64,000 bases of DNA from Orobanche coerulescens (Eukaryota > Streptophyta > Magnoliopsida > Lamiales > Orobanchaceae), in contig JAWKAU010000045.1 of NCBI GenBank assembly GCA_033398695.1, positions 620,001-684,000 on the forward strand, read 5' to 3'. A program made the position numbers and the translations under genes. Position 1 is the stretch's first letter; each line of letters begins with the position of its first letter. Of the stretch, positions 12,257-24,126 are shown piece after piece. Under the pieces are notes generated by a model. It saw only the letters and a list, made by a program, of their open reading frames with translations. It searched no databases and was not told where the DNA came from.

Positions 12257-13687
12257 TACAAATACAAGCCGGAAGTCGATAATCAATAATTCTAACAATG
12301 TCTTCAATCATTCTGGGTTCCGATTTCAATCTTAATTTCAGATTAACACGGCTCATCTTTGTAAATTCATAGAATTTCAATTAACGGTTTTTATCACGAA
12401 TACCCATATACCAAAATTAATCGTAATCCTTCCTAATTACGTAAAATCACGATATATATAACTCAAGAGTTCTTTAAGAACATGAATTAATCCATAATCA
12501 TGTTTGTAGCCAACAAAATGATGTAATTCGATGGGTTCTATCATCTAAACCATCATTTAATTCATAATCCAAGGTATACATCATTTTGTTCTTCAATATA
12601 AAATTCATACAACCTCAAGAATCACAACAACAACACGTAACCATCATTATATGAAGGAGAACGTCAACAACAATATCAAAATCCGAATCAACGAGAAGAG
12701 TTATCCACATACCTCTTGAAGAAGAATCCCAAAGATCAAACACTTCCAAAAACATCAAGAACTCCAAGCTTCAAGCTTATAATCAACTCACCAAGGTCTT
12801 AACCAAGGTACAAGGGTCGGGATTAGGGCCATGAGTGAGGAGGAATGAAGTTTGGGAGGAAGATGTGTGTTTCCGCTCGTGAGGAAATGAAGAACCAACC
12901 TTAGTTATATAATCTGTCTGGCATGTTACGTACGTTAACACCCACAATTAACGTACGTAAAGCTTCCTAACGTACGCTACATGTCCTATATAGCATACGT
13001 TATCGGCATCCAGAGCTCACTGCCTCAATTCGTATTGTGTATTACGTATGTAATGTCCATAATGTTGCGTACATAATATAGCCGTTGACTTGCTACAGTA
13101 ACATACTCGTTTAACGTACGTAATGATCTGCCCTTAGCGTACGTAAGGCTCGGGCTTAACTCGCCTGTCCACATCCGCGCCGAAAGCTGCCGACACCGGG
13201 CCCACCTACCGACCACAGCTCGATCCTGTCCGATTCCCTTCTTAACGTACGCTGTGTACACATCTTAACGTACGTTAAGCTTGCTTAGTTACATACGTAA
13301 GCTCCATTATGTAGCGTACGTAATGGCTTTCCTACTTAGCCATTTCTACTCCTGTCTGCCGTCTCAATATATTGAATACGTACACGCGACATACTGAATA
13401 TATGTGCTCATTCCGATAACATTCATACAATACATCTGATGCAGGATATCCTCAAATACAACTGTCGACCAAGTATGGCAATTGTGAAAATACTCATACA
13501 GTATATCCGACACCCAAAAACACATCAAGCATGTAATATCCTAGAATTAAAATAACCTCGATAGACATACTGGCACGACTGTCACAGTTCCCAAAATTAT
13601 TTATCCATACTGTATCGGTCCCAACTTGTACAGTACAACTCAGATAAAATAATGCGAAAAATCATAGCAAAATTCTAGGATATTACA
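12257..13687 (-). repeat. R2 3' LTR (U3/R side only)
   Basis: Reverse complement starts TGTAATATCC at 13687 next to a polypurine tract. It matches the first ~1.4 kb of the right-hand LTR, including the ACGTACGT palindrome cluster (12940-13330) and the leader. It is cut at 12257. Confidence 0.82.
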
Positions 13688-14078
13688 TATCTTCCCACTT
13701 AAATAAGTTTCGTCCTCGAAACTTAAAATCCTGTCATAATCAGTATCTCAGTCCCGAAATATCTCAAAATCATGTCACTATGTTCAAATAATCATCATCA
13801 CAACTGAATAACTGAAAGAACATACTTACAGGTCCGTGAAGTCGATGATCTCCCGTGATACTAGCATACGACTCCCATACAAGGTCTAGACACAATAACA
13901 ACACACCGGCATCGCAAATATGGCAATTTGAAAATATCTCAAAATCTAGAACCTCTAAAATCAGTTTGACTCGAAAAGTCATAAAATTATTTTCAAAAGT
14001 CACGCTACTACCGCACCGGTAGAGCCACATAACACACATGCCCGGGTTTTACGAAACCCAAGCTCCGATACCATTTTC
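13688..14078 (-). other. R2 minimal internal region with PBS and polypurine tract
   Basis: The right end has GCTCCGATACCA at 14062-14073, the complement of the PBS TGGTATCGGAGC. The left end has the complement of a GACGAAACTTATTTAAGTGGG polypurine tract (about 13695-13717). About 340 bp of non-coding sequence lies between. So both reverse-transcription priming signals are present while gag-pol is absent. Confidence 0.78.
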
Positions 14079-14334
14079 TTTAACACCCCCAAAACTTAGC
14101 GAATTGATCTGTCCATGACCAATCCTGTTTGCAGGGTCACACAATCGGATCCTAATCCTGATAAAACTGATATCACACGGCACATCTGTAAATCAACTGT
14201 CCCAAGACAATGGCAAGTCCCGGATATCAATACAAGCATGAATACTCACACAATCAATAATGATAAACAACCAATGCATCAAAACGAGAATATCAATGAC
14301 ATGATAACCCCACACAAGATCGACATGCCATGAG

Positions 14335-14800
14335 AGGGGGAACTCCAACAAGATCAATAAGGATCAGCAACCGAGAATACCAACAACATGGTAAACTCCA
14401 CAAGATCAATAAAGGATCAACAACTGAGAATACCAACGACATGGTAAACTCCACAAGATCAATAAAGGATCAACAATCGAGAATACTAACGATACTGTAA
14501 ACTCCGACAAGATCAATGAAGGATCAACAACTGAGAATACCAACGGTACGATAAACTCTAATAAGATCAATAAAGGGTCAACAACCGAGAATACCGACGA
14601 CACGGTAAATTCCAACAAGATCAATGAAGGATCGACAACCGAGAATACCAACGGTATGATAAAGTCCAATAAGATCAATAAAGGATCAACAACCGAGAAT
14701 ACCAACGATAAGGCAAACTCCTAAACAGAATCAATAAGGATCAATAACGACGAGATTACCAATGATAGGGGGAACTCCAAACGAGGTCAGTAAAGGGTCA
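14335..14800 (-). repeat. R2 U5 minisatellite, ~60-bp period
   Basis: About eight imperfect units, each with AAGATCAATAAAGGATCAAC, then GAGAATACCAACG and a variable GGTA/GATA step. The units have diverged by substitutions and small indels, so the array is not freshly expanded. An open frame through it (14406-14705, minus) follows from the 60-bp period and is not a gene. Confidence 0.85.
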
Positions 14801-15319
14801 ACGGGGACAGATACATGAGAGAATAAAATCTTCAACCATATACAATTCATATATACGGGATTTCAAAGACAACCCGACTATCGAACAGATCCGATTATAC
14901 ATGGACTATGAACGACCAATCAATAATACTCAAGATGGACGTCACGATATGCCCGATCCGGACATGTATCTATGTACAAGCCAACCACGGGTATTGATCA
15001 GATACACATCTGGTCTCGTACCTAACCAGCCTCACGAAGTACGTCTCGTGTGCACGGTTCAATATGAGGTCGAAACCAACATATGCTACACGTGCCCGCC
15101 TCAAAAATCCTACACATGAACGATCAGAACGTATCTGACTCCAGATATGCCACGATACAACATGACAAAAAATCTCGAAGAAACACATATCCAACAAGGA
15201 TCAGAAGACTTTCCAAGTGAGCAACGATAACTCGATCATGCAAAACCAATACGACCACAATGTCGTATTTCCGTCAGACAACAGTTCATGGCATGCTCAA
15301 CAATGCATATAATACTAAC

Positions 15320-15525
15320 ATATAAACCCCAAGGCCGCAGCCAAGGGTCACTGAAGCATCTCATAGGAATACTCCGGAACGTAGGTGCCATTTAGGTCTT
15401 ATCCCCTAACACAGTTCATGCAATCACAGAATACCCCAAGGTCCCAACCAAGGGTCACGAAAGTATCCTCACAGGAATACCCCAGAACATAGGTGCCATT
15501 TAGGTCTTATCCCCTAACACATCGG
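15320..15525 (-). repeat. R2 U5 two-copy repeat
   Basis: Two tandem copies of roughly 110 bp sharing CAAGGGTCAC and, near the end, GTGCCATTTAGGTCTTATCC followed by CCTAACAC. Confidence 0.75.
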
Positions 15526-16935
15526 CCCAACAGATCATAGCTCAAAGAAAGAGCACATCACAAAACGTAACACACAATGATACATACTCACCACATGAAG
15601 TATCAACGCACACATACAATAATGCCAGAGGATGATTATCATAATCTAGCAATATTAATTTACCTCAAGCTAGAGACGCTATCCTCTCCACGACCAACAT
15701 CCCTGAATGAATACACAATTATCCGAATAATCCAAAAAGAAGTACAATCCATAACTAATACCAACCACCATCTCAAGTTTAATATCGACATGATAACTAG
15801 TCTCGGTATTTAACTTATCATACAATAGACCAAATATAATTCACGTCTCCGATTCCACTAGACATCTTTAAAATTATATACATTATGATTTATCTCAGTC
15901 CAAGCATAATGTACATACCATCATCCCGACAATTCATATTCCATGATACCATTGCTATATGATTCATAAATGAAATGAAAATGAAACCATTTATTAAACA
16001 TTTTGAACTGAGAAAGCATAACTTGCATCGATACCGGTATGATGAAGTTGTTACCACTCCTGTTGTCTTCATCTACAAGCTCCGCAGCCCCGACCAAGGC
16101 GATCCATACATTCTCCAATTCCAATCGCAGCACAATGGTTAGTCATCAACGGTCACTTAACGCAACCTAATGCAATTATCAATTAATGCTGCATTCGATA
16201 ACAATCAACAACCGATATAATCAACCAATCAACTCAACGTTTCAACAACATCTTGATCATATGAAACCAAACCATATCAACTCATAACAATACGAATACA
16301 AGACAAAATTCGATAATCAGTAATTCTAACAATGTCTTCAATCATTCTTGGTTACGATTTCAATCTTAATTTCGGATTAACACGGCTTATCTTTGTAAAT
16401 TCATAGAAATTAAATTATCGGTTTTCATCATGAATAACCATATACCAAAATTAACCGTAATCCTTCCAAATTCCGTAAAATCACGACATATATAACTCAA
16501 GAGTTCTTTAAGAACATGAATTAATCCATAATCATGTTTGTAGACAACAAAACGACATAATTCGATGGGTTATATAATCTAAACCATCATTTAATTCATA
16601 ATCCAGGGTATACATCATTTTGTTCTTCAATATAAAATTCATACAACCTCAAGAATCACAACAGCAACACTGTAACCATCATTATACGAAGGAGAAAATC
16701 AACAACAATATCAAAATCCGAATCAACGAGAAGAGTTATCCAACATACCTCTTGAAGAGGAATCCCAAAGATCAAACACTTCCAAAAACATCAAGAACTC
16801 CAAGCTTCAAGCTTTTAATCAACTCACCAAGGTCTTAACCAAGGTACAAGGGTCGGGATTAGGGCCAGGACTGAGGAGGAATGAAGTTTGGGAGGAAGAG
16901 ATGTGTTTCCTCTTGTGAGGAAATGAAGGACCAAC

Positions 16936-17340
16936 CTTAGTTATATAACCTGTCCGGCATGTTACGTACGTTAACACCCACAATTAACGTACGTAAAGCT
17001 TCCTAACGTACGCTACATGTCCTATATAGCATACGTTATCGGCATCCAGAGCTCATTGCCTCAATTCGTATTGTGTATTACGTACGTAATGTCCATAATG
17101 TAGCGTACGTAATATAGCCATTGACTTGCTACAGTAACATATTCGTTTAACGTACGTAATGATATGACCTTAGCGTACGTAAGGCTCGGGGTTGACTCGC
17201 CTGTCCACATCCGTGCCGAAAGCTGCGGACACTGGGCCCACTTGCCGACCACAGCTCGATCCTGTCCGATTCCCTTCTTAACGTATGTTGTGTACACAAC
17301 TTAACGTACGTTAAGCTTGCTTAGTTACATACGTAAGCTG
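16936..17340 (-). promoter_or_regulatory. R2 LTR promoter: TATA box and ACGTACGT palindrome array
   Basis: Upstream of the TATA complement (16936-16944) lie about 11 variants of TWACGTACGTWA or TAGCGTACGYTA at irregular spacing. The best is a 16-bp perfect palindrome at 17300-17315 (CTTAACGTACGTTAAG). The same cluster is present in the truncated LTR at 12940-13330. The regulatory role is inferred from its position in U3. Confidence 0.6.
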
Positions 17341-17704
17341 GCTTTCCTACTTAGCCATTTCTGCTCCTGTCTGCCGTCTCAATATAATGAATACGTACAC
17401 ACGACATACTGAATATATGTGCTCGTTCCGATAACATTCTCATACAATACATCTGATGCACGATATCCTCAAATACAACTGTCGACCAAGTACGGCAATT
17501 GTGTAAATACTCATACAGTATATCCGACACCGAAAAACACATCAAGCATGTAATATCCTAGAAATAAAATAACCTCGATAGACATACTGGCACAATTATC
17601 ATAGTTCCCAAAATTATTAATCCATACTGTATCGGTCCCACTCTGTACAGTATAACTCAGATAAAATAATGCGAAAAATCATAGCGAAATTCTAGGATAT
17701 TACA

Positions 17705-18426
17705 GTCCACTAGACTCTGGACTATTTCTGCACCTCCAGTTAGCATGCGCTACCACACCCGTAGCGTGCGATAACCACTGCGCCTTAGCGCACGCTAACC
17801 ACCTTCCCTTAGCGTGCGCTAACGGAACTGAATCCAACTACTAACCTTAGACCCTGTTGTTCGATAGCATGCGCTAAGGAGATCCCTTAGCGTGCACTAA
17901 TGCACCCAGAACTACAACAGTAGTGTTCTCAAAGCTGGTTACAAAAACAGACTCCTCTGATCGAAATACCAAGTTCAAGATATGCACGGAAAGCTCCAGA
18001 ATAAGATCATACTAAGAGCTTAAGCTACAATCAAACTGAGACGCGACCATAAAAAGGTCAAGACAACAATTACAAATGCAGATACTCACAACTTAGGGAA
18101 ATTGCAAAATGGCCCAAGATGCCCGAAAATCACGAGACGTGATCGAATAACCAAACCAAAGCTCACAACACGTCTAACAAAGTTAAAAGGACTTACGAGG
18201 AACACGAAACAATGGTTTCGAATGAGATTCGCAAGAATCGGACTCAAATGCGGAAAAGTCGCTAAGAAGCACGAAACTCAACAAAACGACACCGAAACAA
18301 ACTCGGATGTCAAAAAGTGCAGAATTAATCATTCTCATAATGACGAAACAGTCACAAGCGAGCCGTTAATATGGACTCCGGCCAAAAAAATAATTTTACC
18401 GAAAAATCAAAATTGCGGATATTACA
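17705..18426 (-). repeat. Fragment of another minus-strand gypsy LTR (U3 side)
   Basis: The complement begins TGTAATATCCGC at 18426. The part near R2 carries six variants of TTAGCGTGCGCTAA (17740-17905), the motif also seen in the G1 and G2 LTRs. R2 starts immediately to the left, so R2 probably inserted here, but the other half is not in the window. On the right it abuts copia gag sequence. Confidence 0.65.
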
Positions 18427-18429
18427 AGC

Positions 18430-19248
18430 GCCATTAATCTTGGGATGAGTCCTATGCCAGTGGCCCAGCTCATCGCATTCAAGACATTTGTCCGTAGGTT
18501 ATGGACCGCTTACCCTCTGAACCTTTTGGGCCTTGACCTTGCCTTTCTGCACCCCCTTCTTGGGTTTATACTGCTCGCAGGTCTTTTTCTTCTTGTTCTT
18601 GGACCTCCGAGGCCCAGAAGAAATCACAAGAGTAGCCTCCCTCGGTTTATTCTTCATGTTAGACTGTTCCGTCACTAGTTTATTCATTAGCCCAGCTAAT
18701 GTGCATGAAATCTCATTACAGTTGAAATTCATTACAAACTGTATGAAGGAGTCTGGCAGAGATTGAAGGATGAGATCAATCTGAAGGGATAAATCCATAT
18801 GAAAATTGGGCAGCTCAAGCCTCTCAATCATAGAGAACATCTAAAGGACGTGGTCTACCACTTTCTCCCCTTCTTTCATCCTAGCACTGAACAACTGCTT
18901 CGATATCTCAAATCTAGCAGTCCTACTGTGCTCTCCATAAAGTTTGGTCAAGTGTGCAGGAATCCGCCTAGCAGAAGTCATTTTCTCATGTGCTCTCTAC
19001 AGCTCATTAGTCATTGAGCCCATCATAAAGGCATGGACCAACACGTCATCCTTGACCCATTTTTCATGGACGTAAATCTCTTCCTGATTACCTCTAGTCC
19101 GAATTGGAGTTGGTGGAATGTCCGCCTCCAAGACGTATCCCAGAGACTCCATACTGAGTACAATCATCAGATTCCGCAACCAGTCAACAAAATTGGGGCT
19201 AGTTAGGAGATTATTTTCAAGTAATATTGCAAGTGGGTTCTTAGACAT
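18430..19248 (-). pseudogene. gag: Ty1/copia gag, broken
   Basis: Read on the minus strand from ATG at 19248. The N-terminal part has the copia gag signature SPNFVDWLRNL...LGYVLEAD. The middle has LPDSFIQFVMNFN, followed by a basic KNKKKK tract. A degenerate zinc knuckle CLECDELGHWHRTH lies near 18440-18485 (CX2CX4HX4H, last Cys replaced by His). One frame runs throughout but contains in-frame TAG codons at about 19002 and 18842 and TAA at 18496-18498. It ends where the gypsy LTR fragment begins at 18426, so protease, integrase and RT are not present. A second copy of this gag family is at 35626-36339. Confidence 0.8.
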
Positions 19249-20213
19249 TTTAGAGAGATATAGATACGTTTCACTGCATTGATATAGACAAGATTGAATT
19301 AGTGACTTGTTTTATTATGACCGATTATAGAATTTAAGGGCTTGTATAATTCTTATCTCGGCTCCCACTAATTTTATCGGAATTACACACTCCCATGTTA
19401 TAACCCGTAAGTCATGGAAAGATCGACTTCCTAGTAGTGATCAAGTTCTTTACAAATTTTAACAGACGCAACCTATCAGGTTTCTTGCCTATTAATTTTT
19501 GTAAAGTGGTGTTCAACACCAACCCGTCCAACAGATGATTCGATCTTCTTTTACCCTAGTCTTCATGCCCTCAACCTATCAGGTTTCTTGGCAATCCAGC
19601 CTATCTAAGTTGTTGATCATCAACGTCTATCAGTTTGACTATTGAATCTTACCCGACAACCTATCAGGTTTATAGGGGCGAAATTTATCACCAACCGAAG
19701 GCATCTAATGCACTCAAGAAATTTTTAACCTCTACCAAATGTACTACCTCGATAACTCGGAAGCATAGCACACCACCTCGGGTATCAATTTTATACGAGT
19801 TTGATAGAGGGTATGAAACCTCGTAACCTTTTTCAAACTTAGTCTGTTTGTTGTCAGGAGAATTTCGCGACTAATGGTACATTTTGCACATTAATTCATT
19901 TATAAGCGCATTCGTGTGTCAATCATTCAAAATGAAAAACAATAAATAGCAACCTAGTTACTACCAACATTAGCTCATGGACCTATTCCTAAGTACTGGG
20001 CCAAGCGAATGACCCAATAAAGAAAAAATAAAATATTGTTCGATTCTTCGTCTTCTTGGTCCGTTGTCTTCGGTATCCGTCATAACCAAATAAATAATTA
20101 CATCATAGAAAATGCATCCTATTATACAAATTTTCCAGTAAAAATAAATAGTCTCAAAACGGCCTTTACAACCCAATTGAAACGAACAAATCAAAACCAA
20201 GTCCACGAGCTAT
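19249..20213 (-). other. Upstream leader or LTR remnant of the copia gag, with repeated hairpin motif
   Basis: About 1 kb of non-coding DNA directly upstream of the copia gag start. I find no convincing PBS or LTR terminus. The 13-bp inverted repeat AACCTATCAGGTT (5-bp arms, 3-nt loop) occurs at 19470-19482, 19573-19585 and 19658-19670, with a degenerate copy near 19622. This is most likely the 5' untranslated leader of the element; assignment is tentative. Confidence 0.4.
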
Positions 20214-20560
20214 AACACCATCACATAAGGATTCCACACAACATGTAATAGCAATGAAATTAAATAATTACTTTTAATATATATTAATCCAATTAATCTA
20301 TAAAATTAATCTATTCAATTTCTACAATATTAATCCAATTAATATAAATGGTATTAAAATTATATAATCAATTAATGTATTAATCCAATCAATATAAAAA
20401 TTAATCTATTCAATTTTAATGGTATTAAACCAATTAATACATATAATCGAATCCGGCCAAAAATAACATTCTCGTTTAATTAATTTCTCTTAACTCAAAA
20501 AATATTCCAAATATTGATTTAGTCAAATTAAATCCAATTTAAATTTATGGAATTCACGAC
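20214..20560. repeat. AT-rich degenerate repeat
   Basis: Strongly AT-rich, with repeated ATTAATCCAATTAAT-like and AATCTATTCAATT-like words. No gene. It may be part of the copia LTR on its right, since the AT-rich part of LTR C1 (48400-48540) has a similar texture. Confidence 0.5.
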
Positions 20561-21605
20561 ATAATGGTTCTGGAATGATCCCTTCGTTCGTTCTGAAATG
20601 ATCCATTCATTCGTTCTCAGTCGAGATTTACAGTGCGACCCACTAAGCTGGCTAAGTGCTGCCCGCACTCATTAGTTCCTCCCAATGCCGGCTGAGACGG
20701 ATCTACAAAGTCGCGCATCAGTAGCGTTGTCGGATAAATGTTAATATATTATCTCTCTAATACTATTAGATATTGGATATCTAATTATGATTTATTGGAT
20801 AAATCAAATAGCGGTCTTATGAATTGAAATTAAGTTACCGGGTAATCAATTTAATTCATAAATTATATTTCTTAGAGAAATATTTTTGTATTTAATATAA
20901 TTAATTAATTATATTAATTAATTAGTATAAATACATTGGTGATAAAATGGAGTGTATTTAACGGAGTCGTTTGACGAACGTGATATACGAGCCGAGTGAC
21001 TCGACCTGTTTCCTAGAACTTTCCTCATGGGGCCGCCCCACCTCCATCTCTCTTGTATTGTTTTGTTTTTGTTTAATGTGGTGAGATCCCACCATGTTTC
21101 ATTTCAACTAATGGTGCCAAAATGACAACATATGGTGGGATTCCTTTGTATATTATATAACATTACATAACAACTCACACCATTACCTTGCATTTTGGTG
21201 AGATTCGGCTGAGAGTAAGGATAGAGAGGGGAGAAAATTTATTTCTTCAAGTGTTGTTCATTTTGGAAGTGAAAACTAGTAAGAAATATTTAGAGAAAAA
21301 TTCCTATAGTGATTCCTAGTCGTGTTCCTTCAAGAACGAATTACTGTAGAATTTTTCGGGCAACTTCTGACGCGTGGTGACGTAGAGGCATAGTTTTTTG
21401 GTGTTGGGGACGAAGGGATTTCATGCTCGTGCTCGGGTTCGTGATCAACATCAACTTACAAAGATATTATAAAAGGCTTCAAGGGTATGTGACCTTAATC
21501 CTTTTATCTTCATTTTTTCTTTTCATATATAAATTACTTGATCGATCCTGTATGAGATTCTTTATTATTCCACTACGTATTCGTTTTTGTTTCCGGAATC
21601 CCAAC
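20561..21605 (+). repeat. Ty1/copia LTR, 3' part (plus strand)
   Basis: The segment from about 20570 resembles the reverse complement of 48500-48760 in LTR C1: shared CATTCGTTCTCAGT, CTGGCTA, and an AT-rich block TATAATTAATTAATT. It ends CCGGAATCCCAACA, a typical copia LTR end. It continues straight into gypsy gag sequence with no primer binding site, so it is a truncated LTR or one half of a rearrangement junction. Confidence 0.6.
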
Positions 21606-21606
21606 A

Positions 21607-22469
21607 AACGCAACACTGACGCAACTCAGAACGTCGGTGTAAATCAATGGCTTTGAGAGGTAGTTCGTATGAATCCCCCTCGATTTGCTGGTGCTGTAGA
21701 TGCGTTGGGCTGGGACGGATGGCTTTCCCAGTTGGGAAAGATATTCGAGGCTGTCGATTGTCCTCAAGAGCGGAAGGTACCTATCGCTCAGTACCTTATT
21801 GACAAAGATGCCGCTAATTGGTGGGAAGCTGTTAAACCTCGTGGTCTTGATGTCACGTGGGCGGAGTTCCAGGAATTTATGGAAGCCGAGTTCTATCCAA
21901 AACCGATTAGAGAACAGAGAATTCGTGAATTTTATTTGGCAGAACCACAAGATATATCAGTGTCGCAGGCTATCATCGACTATAGCAAACAACTCAGTCA
22001 TGTGCGAGATCAGGTGAGGACCGAAGAAGAGAAGATCTTTCATTTTAACAGACGGATAAAGCAGGAGATTCCCTAGTATATGGCGGGATTCACTTGCACT
22101 TCGCTAAGAGATTACCAGGATCGAGCTTTAGCCTGCGAACTAGCTTCATTATCGTCGGAGCGTGTGCTCGAGTCGAAGAAATAGAGGATGTTCGATGACT
22201 TTATGGACATTACAAGAGTTGGTGTTTCTGGATTACAACATCGTAGTCTTTCTACTGTGAAGCTCCATCGCTCGATGCGTGGGACTGAGAGTTCCAAATC
22301 GTCAGCTTTGACTCCTGGTAAAGCCAGTAGGTGTTTAAACTACAATGTGTCGAGACATGTTCGTGCACATTACCCTTCTCTGCCGGTAACGTGTTACAAG
22401 TGCAGACTCATGGGACACCGGGATCAGTTTTGCGAGTTAGTCACCGAGCCTTACGAGGCACGAACTTAA
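21607..22469 (+). pseudogene. gag: G1: Ty3/gypsy chromovirus-type gag, broken
   Basis: One frame from NTDATQNV through MNPPRFAGAVDALGW, KVPIAQYLIDKDAANWW and WAEFQEFMEAEFYP to a CCHC knuckle CYKCRLMGHRDQFC near 22399-22440. A preceding knuckle is degenerate (its CX2C pair is lost). It aligns by eye with the G2 gag ([15 protein letters not shown]...). In-frame stops: TGA at 21654-21656, TAG at 22074-22076 and TAG near 22180. The first ~40 residues are missing because copia LTR sequence abuts at 21605. No protease or pol follows; within about 100 bp the 3' polypurine tract is reached. Confidence 0.82.
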
Positions 22470-22593
22470 GCACTGATATCAGGATTGACTCTGAGGAGTC
22501 CCTGAGAGCATAGTCTACCAGTCGTATATTATGTTATCTCCTTGCCTTGTTGCTTCGAATTTCGGGGACGAACTTCTTTTAAGAGGGGTAGAA
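22470..22593 (+). other. G1 3' internal end with polypurine tract
   Basis: A short stretch after gag ends in ATTTCGGGGACGAAC and TTTTAAGAGGGGTAGAA, the normal end of a chromovirus internal domain. Its position directly after gag means the whole of pol, more than 3 kb, is deleted. Confidence 0.75.
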
Positions 22594-22734
22594 TGTAACA
22601 CTCGAGATCTTCGTTCCAGTTTCATTGAGTTTTTACGCAGGTTATCAGATTGGCGTTTTCCATGTCTTTGGAATGCTGTGCCACGTTTGGGTGTGTCATG
22701 AGTGGACACGTACTTGATTTCCGTTCAGATCGTT

Positions 22735-23154
22735 GCATGAGTTTTTGACTCATTGTGGTGTAGCACACGCTATCGCTTGTGTTGTAGTGCGCGCTACTAT
22801 GTCCTTATTAGTGCATGCTACCGGGTGTGTAGCGCACGCTAACCGGCAGTCTAAAGGCAGTCCAGGGGCCACTGGACTGGGACTGGAGTCTCGTTAGCGC
22901 ACGCTAGGGTTGGTAGATAGCGCACGTTATCGTGTGCTTAGCGCATGCTAATTGTCCTTTCTAGCGCACACTACCTGGTAGGTGCAGATCTGTCCAGGAG
23001 CCACTGGACTGGATTCGTGACTCGTTAGTGCATGCTACGAATATTGGCTAGCGCACGCTAACTGTGTTGCGGGCGGGAAGTTCTGGAACCATTGACCCGT
23101 TTGCGCGCGCTACTGCGCAGAGTTAGCACACGCTAATAGCTGCCAGTATAAATA
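22735..23154 (+). promoter_or_regulatory. G1 LTR promoter: palindrome array and TATA box
   Basis: About 12 variants of TTAGCGCACGCTAA (for example GTAGCGCACGCTAACC and CTAGCGCACGCTAAC) lie in about 400 bp directly upstream of TATAAATA at 23147. Between them, CCAGGGGCCACTGGACTGG-type words recur. Spacing is irregular, so this is not a simple minisatellite. Function is inferred. Confidence 0.6.
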
Positions 23155-24121
23155 CTAGACAGCAAGCCTCCTTTCCCATTTTCTTTCTTTTTCTCTCCTT
23201 TTCATTTCCAGTCCTCGGGGCGAGTCTCTAATGAAGATCATAGGCGATCTTCATCTTCAATCATCATCGTGGTGAGTTTTCTTCATGTTATTATCATCAT
23301 CTAACTGTTTTTCATTACGGATCGAAGTATTTCCTTCCTAAGAACCCTAGTTGAGAAATATTTGGTGTGTTTCCTTTGTTTCGTGATTCTTACCCGATCG
23401 GTTGTGTATTCTTGTTGTCTTGGCCGTGACCTTCGGATTGGTAACTCCTTTATTGATTTTATATCACCCGGAACAATGATTCTTGATTTCTTTGAGAAAC
23501 TCTTAGATCCTTGTTGATCTTAGAGTCGTTTTGGTTTCTGATTAGTGTTGTTAATTCGTGATGGTATTATTCTCGTAGTATTCGTGGGGCTGTCGAGAAT
23601 CTTGGTCGTTTTCGGAAGTTCGAGGGCTGCTCAACCTCATCCATTCGTTGTTCGATTGCTCGTAGTTTCGAGGAAAGTATCTTGCCCATACACTTCATGT
23701 TTCGTAGACATAACGGTTGATAATTAATTGTATGTGTGCGATCCAAATGTTTTAATGAACTTTAAAAAGGATTGGTATATTCTCGATAAAGGATTTTCTC
23801 TGAAGATAGCGCGTATACTTCGTGAATAAATGTGTTTTCGGAGGACGCGTGTATACATCATATGTTAGAAGATGTTATAATCATATTTCGTGAATATAAT
23901 AGACCATAATCAGTTGCCGAGGACTGTGTATTGATATGTGTACTTGTTCGGTGAATATGTGACGTTGTGTGATATTAGTTATTACTCCTTTATAAGGAAG
24001 CTGTGGTGCTTAGTGTTGTTTGGCATCAGTATTGGCTTGTTGTTGTATGATTGTTGTAAGTGATGTGCCACCAGGTAAGATTTGTTGAATCCCCGGGACC
24101 GGTCCTTGCTAGTATGGGTCG

Positions 24122-24126
24122 GGCGT
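24122..24126. repeat. Target site duplication of G2, left
   Basis: GGCGT directly before the TGTAACACCC end of the left LTR; repeated exactly at 33201-33205. Five bp is the usual gypsy duplication length. Confidence 0.92.

Larger units (their letters stand above)
12257..17704 (-). mobile_element. R2: minus-strand gypsy-type element with 3.6-kb LTR and 391-bp internal region
   Basis: On the minus strand: a 5' LTR at 17704-14079, PBS at 14073-14062, a short internal region, a polypurine tract ending at 13688, and a 3' LTR from 13687 truncated at 12257. The two LTR copies are clearly alignable (for example 12290-13687 against 16324-17704). No protein is encoded. The element is either non-autonomous or has lost its whole gag-pol by internal deletion. 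It lies inside another gypsy LTR fragment on the right (17705-18426) and abuts R1 on the left. Confidence 0.8.
14079..17704 (-). repeat. R2 5' LTR (3626 bp)
   Basis: On the minus strand it starts TGTAATATCC at 17704 and ends GGGGGTGTTAAA at 14079; the terminal CA is mutated. Order: U3 palindromes 17340-16950, TATA complement GTTATATA at 16936-16944, a donor-like AGAGGTATG (G at 16748), then a long U5. The U5 holds a two-copy repeat (15320-15525) and a 60-bp minisatellite (14335-14800). It is unusually long for a plant gypsy LTR. Confidence 0.8.
22594..24126 (+). repeat. G1 3' LTR, first part (split by G2)
   Basis: Starts TGTAACACTCGAG after the polypurine tract. It has a U3 palindrome array (22755-23140), TATAAATA at 23147-23154 and a donor-like CGTGGTGAGT (G at 23272). 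It stops at the GGCGT target duplication of G2 and resumes at 33206. Its U5 resembles that of R1, so G1 and R1 are related families. Confidence 0.82.

Noticed and set aside
14406..14705. 99-codon minus-strand ORF with repeating VFSVVDPLLILLEF
   Set aside because: A translation of the 60-bp tandem repeat; the period is a multiple of three, so one frame stays open.
18102..18437. 111-codon plus-strand ORF
   Set aside because: It lies in the gypsy LTR fragment antisense to its orientation and has no similarity to known proteins by eye.
21600..21625. Similarity between AACAAACGCAACAC after one copia LTR (21603) and AACAAGCGCAAGAC after another (60241), as a possible shared unusual PBS
   Set aside because: The first continues in frame as gypsy gag (NTDATQNV), so the likeness is best explained by chance.
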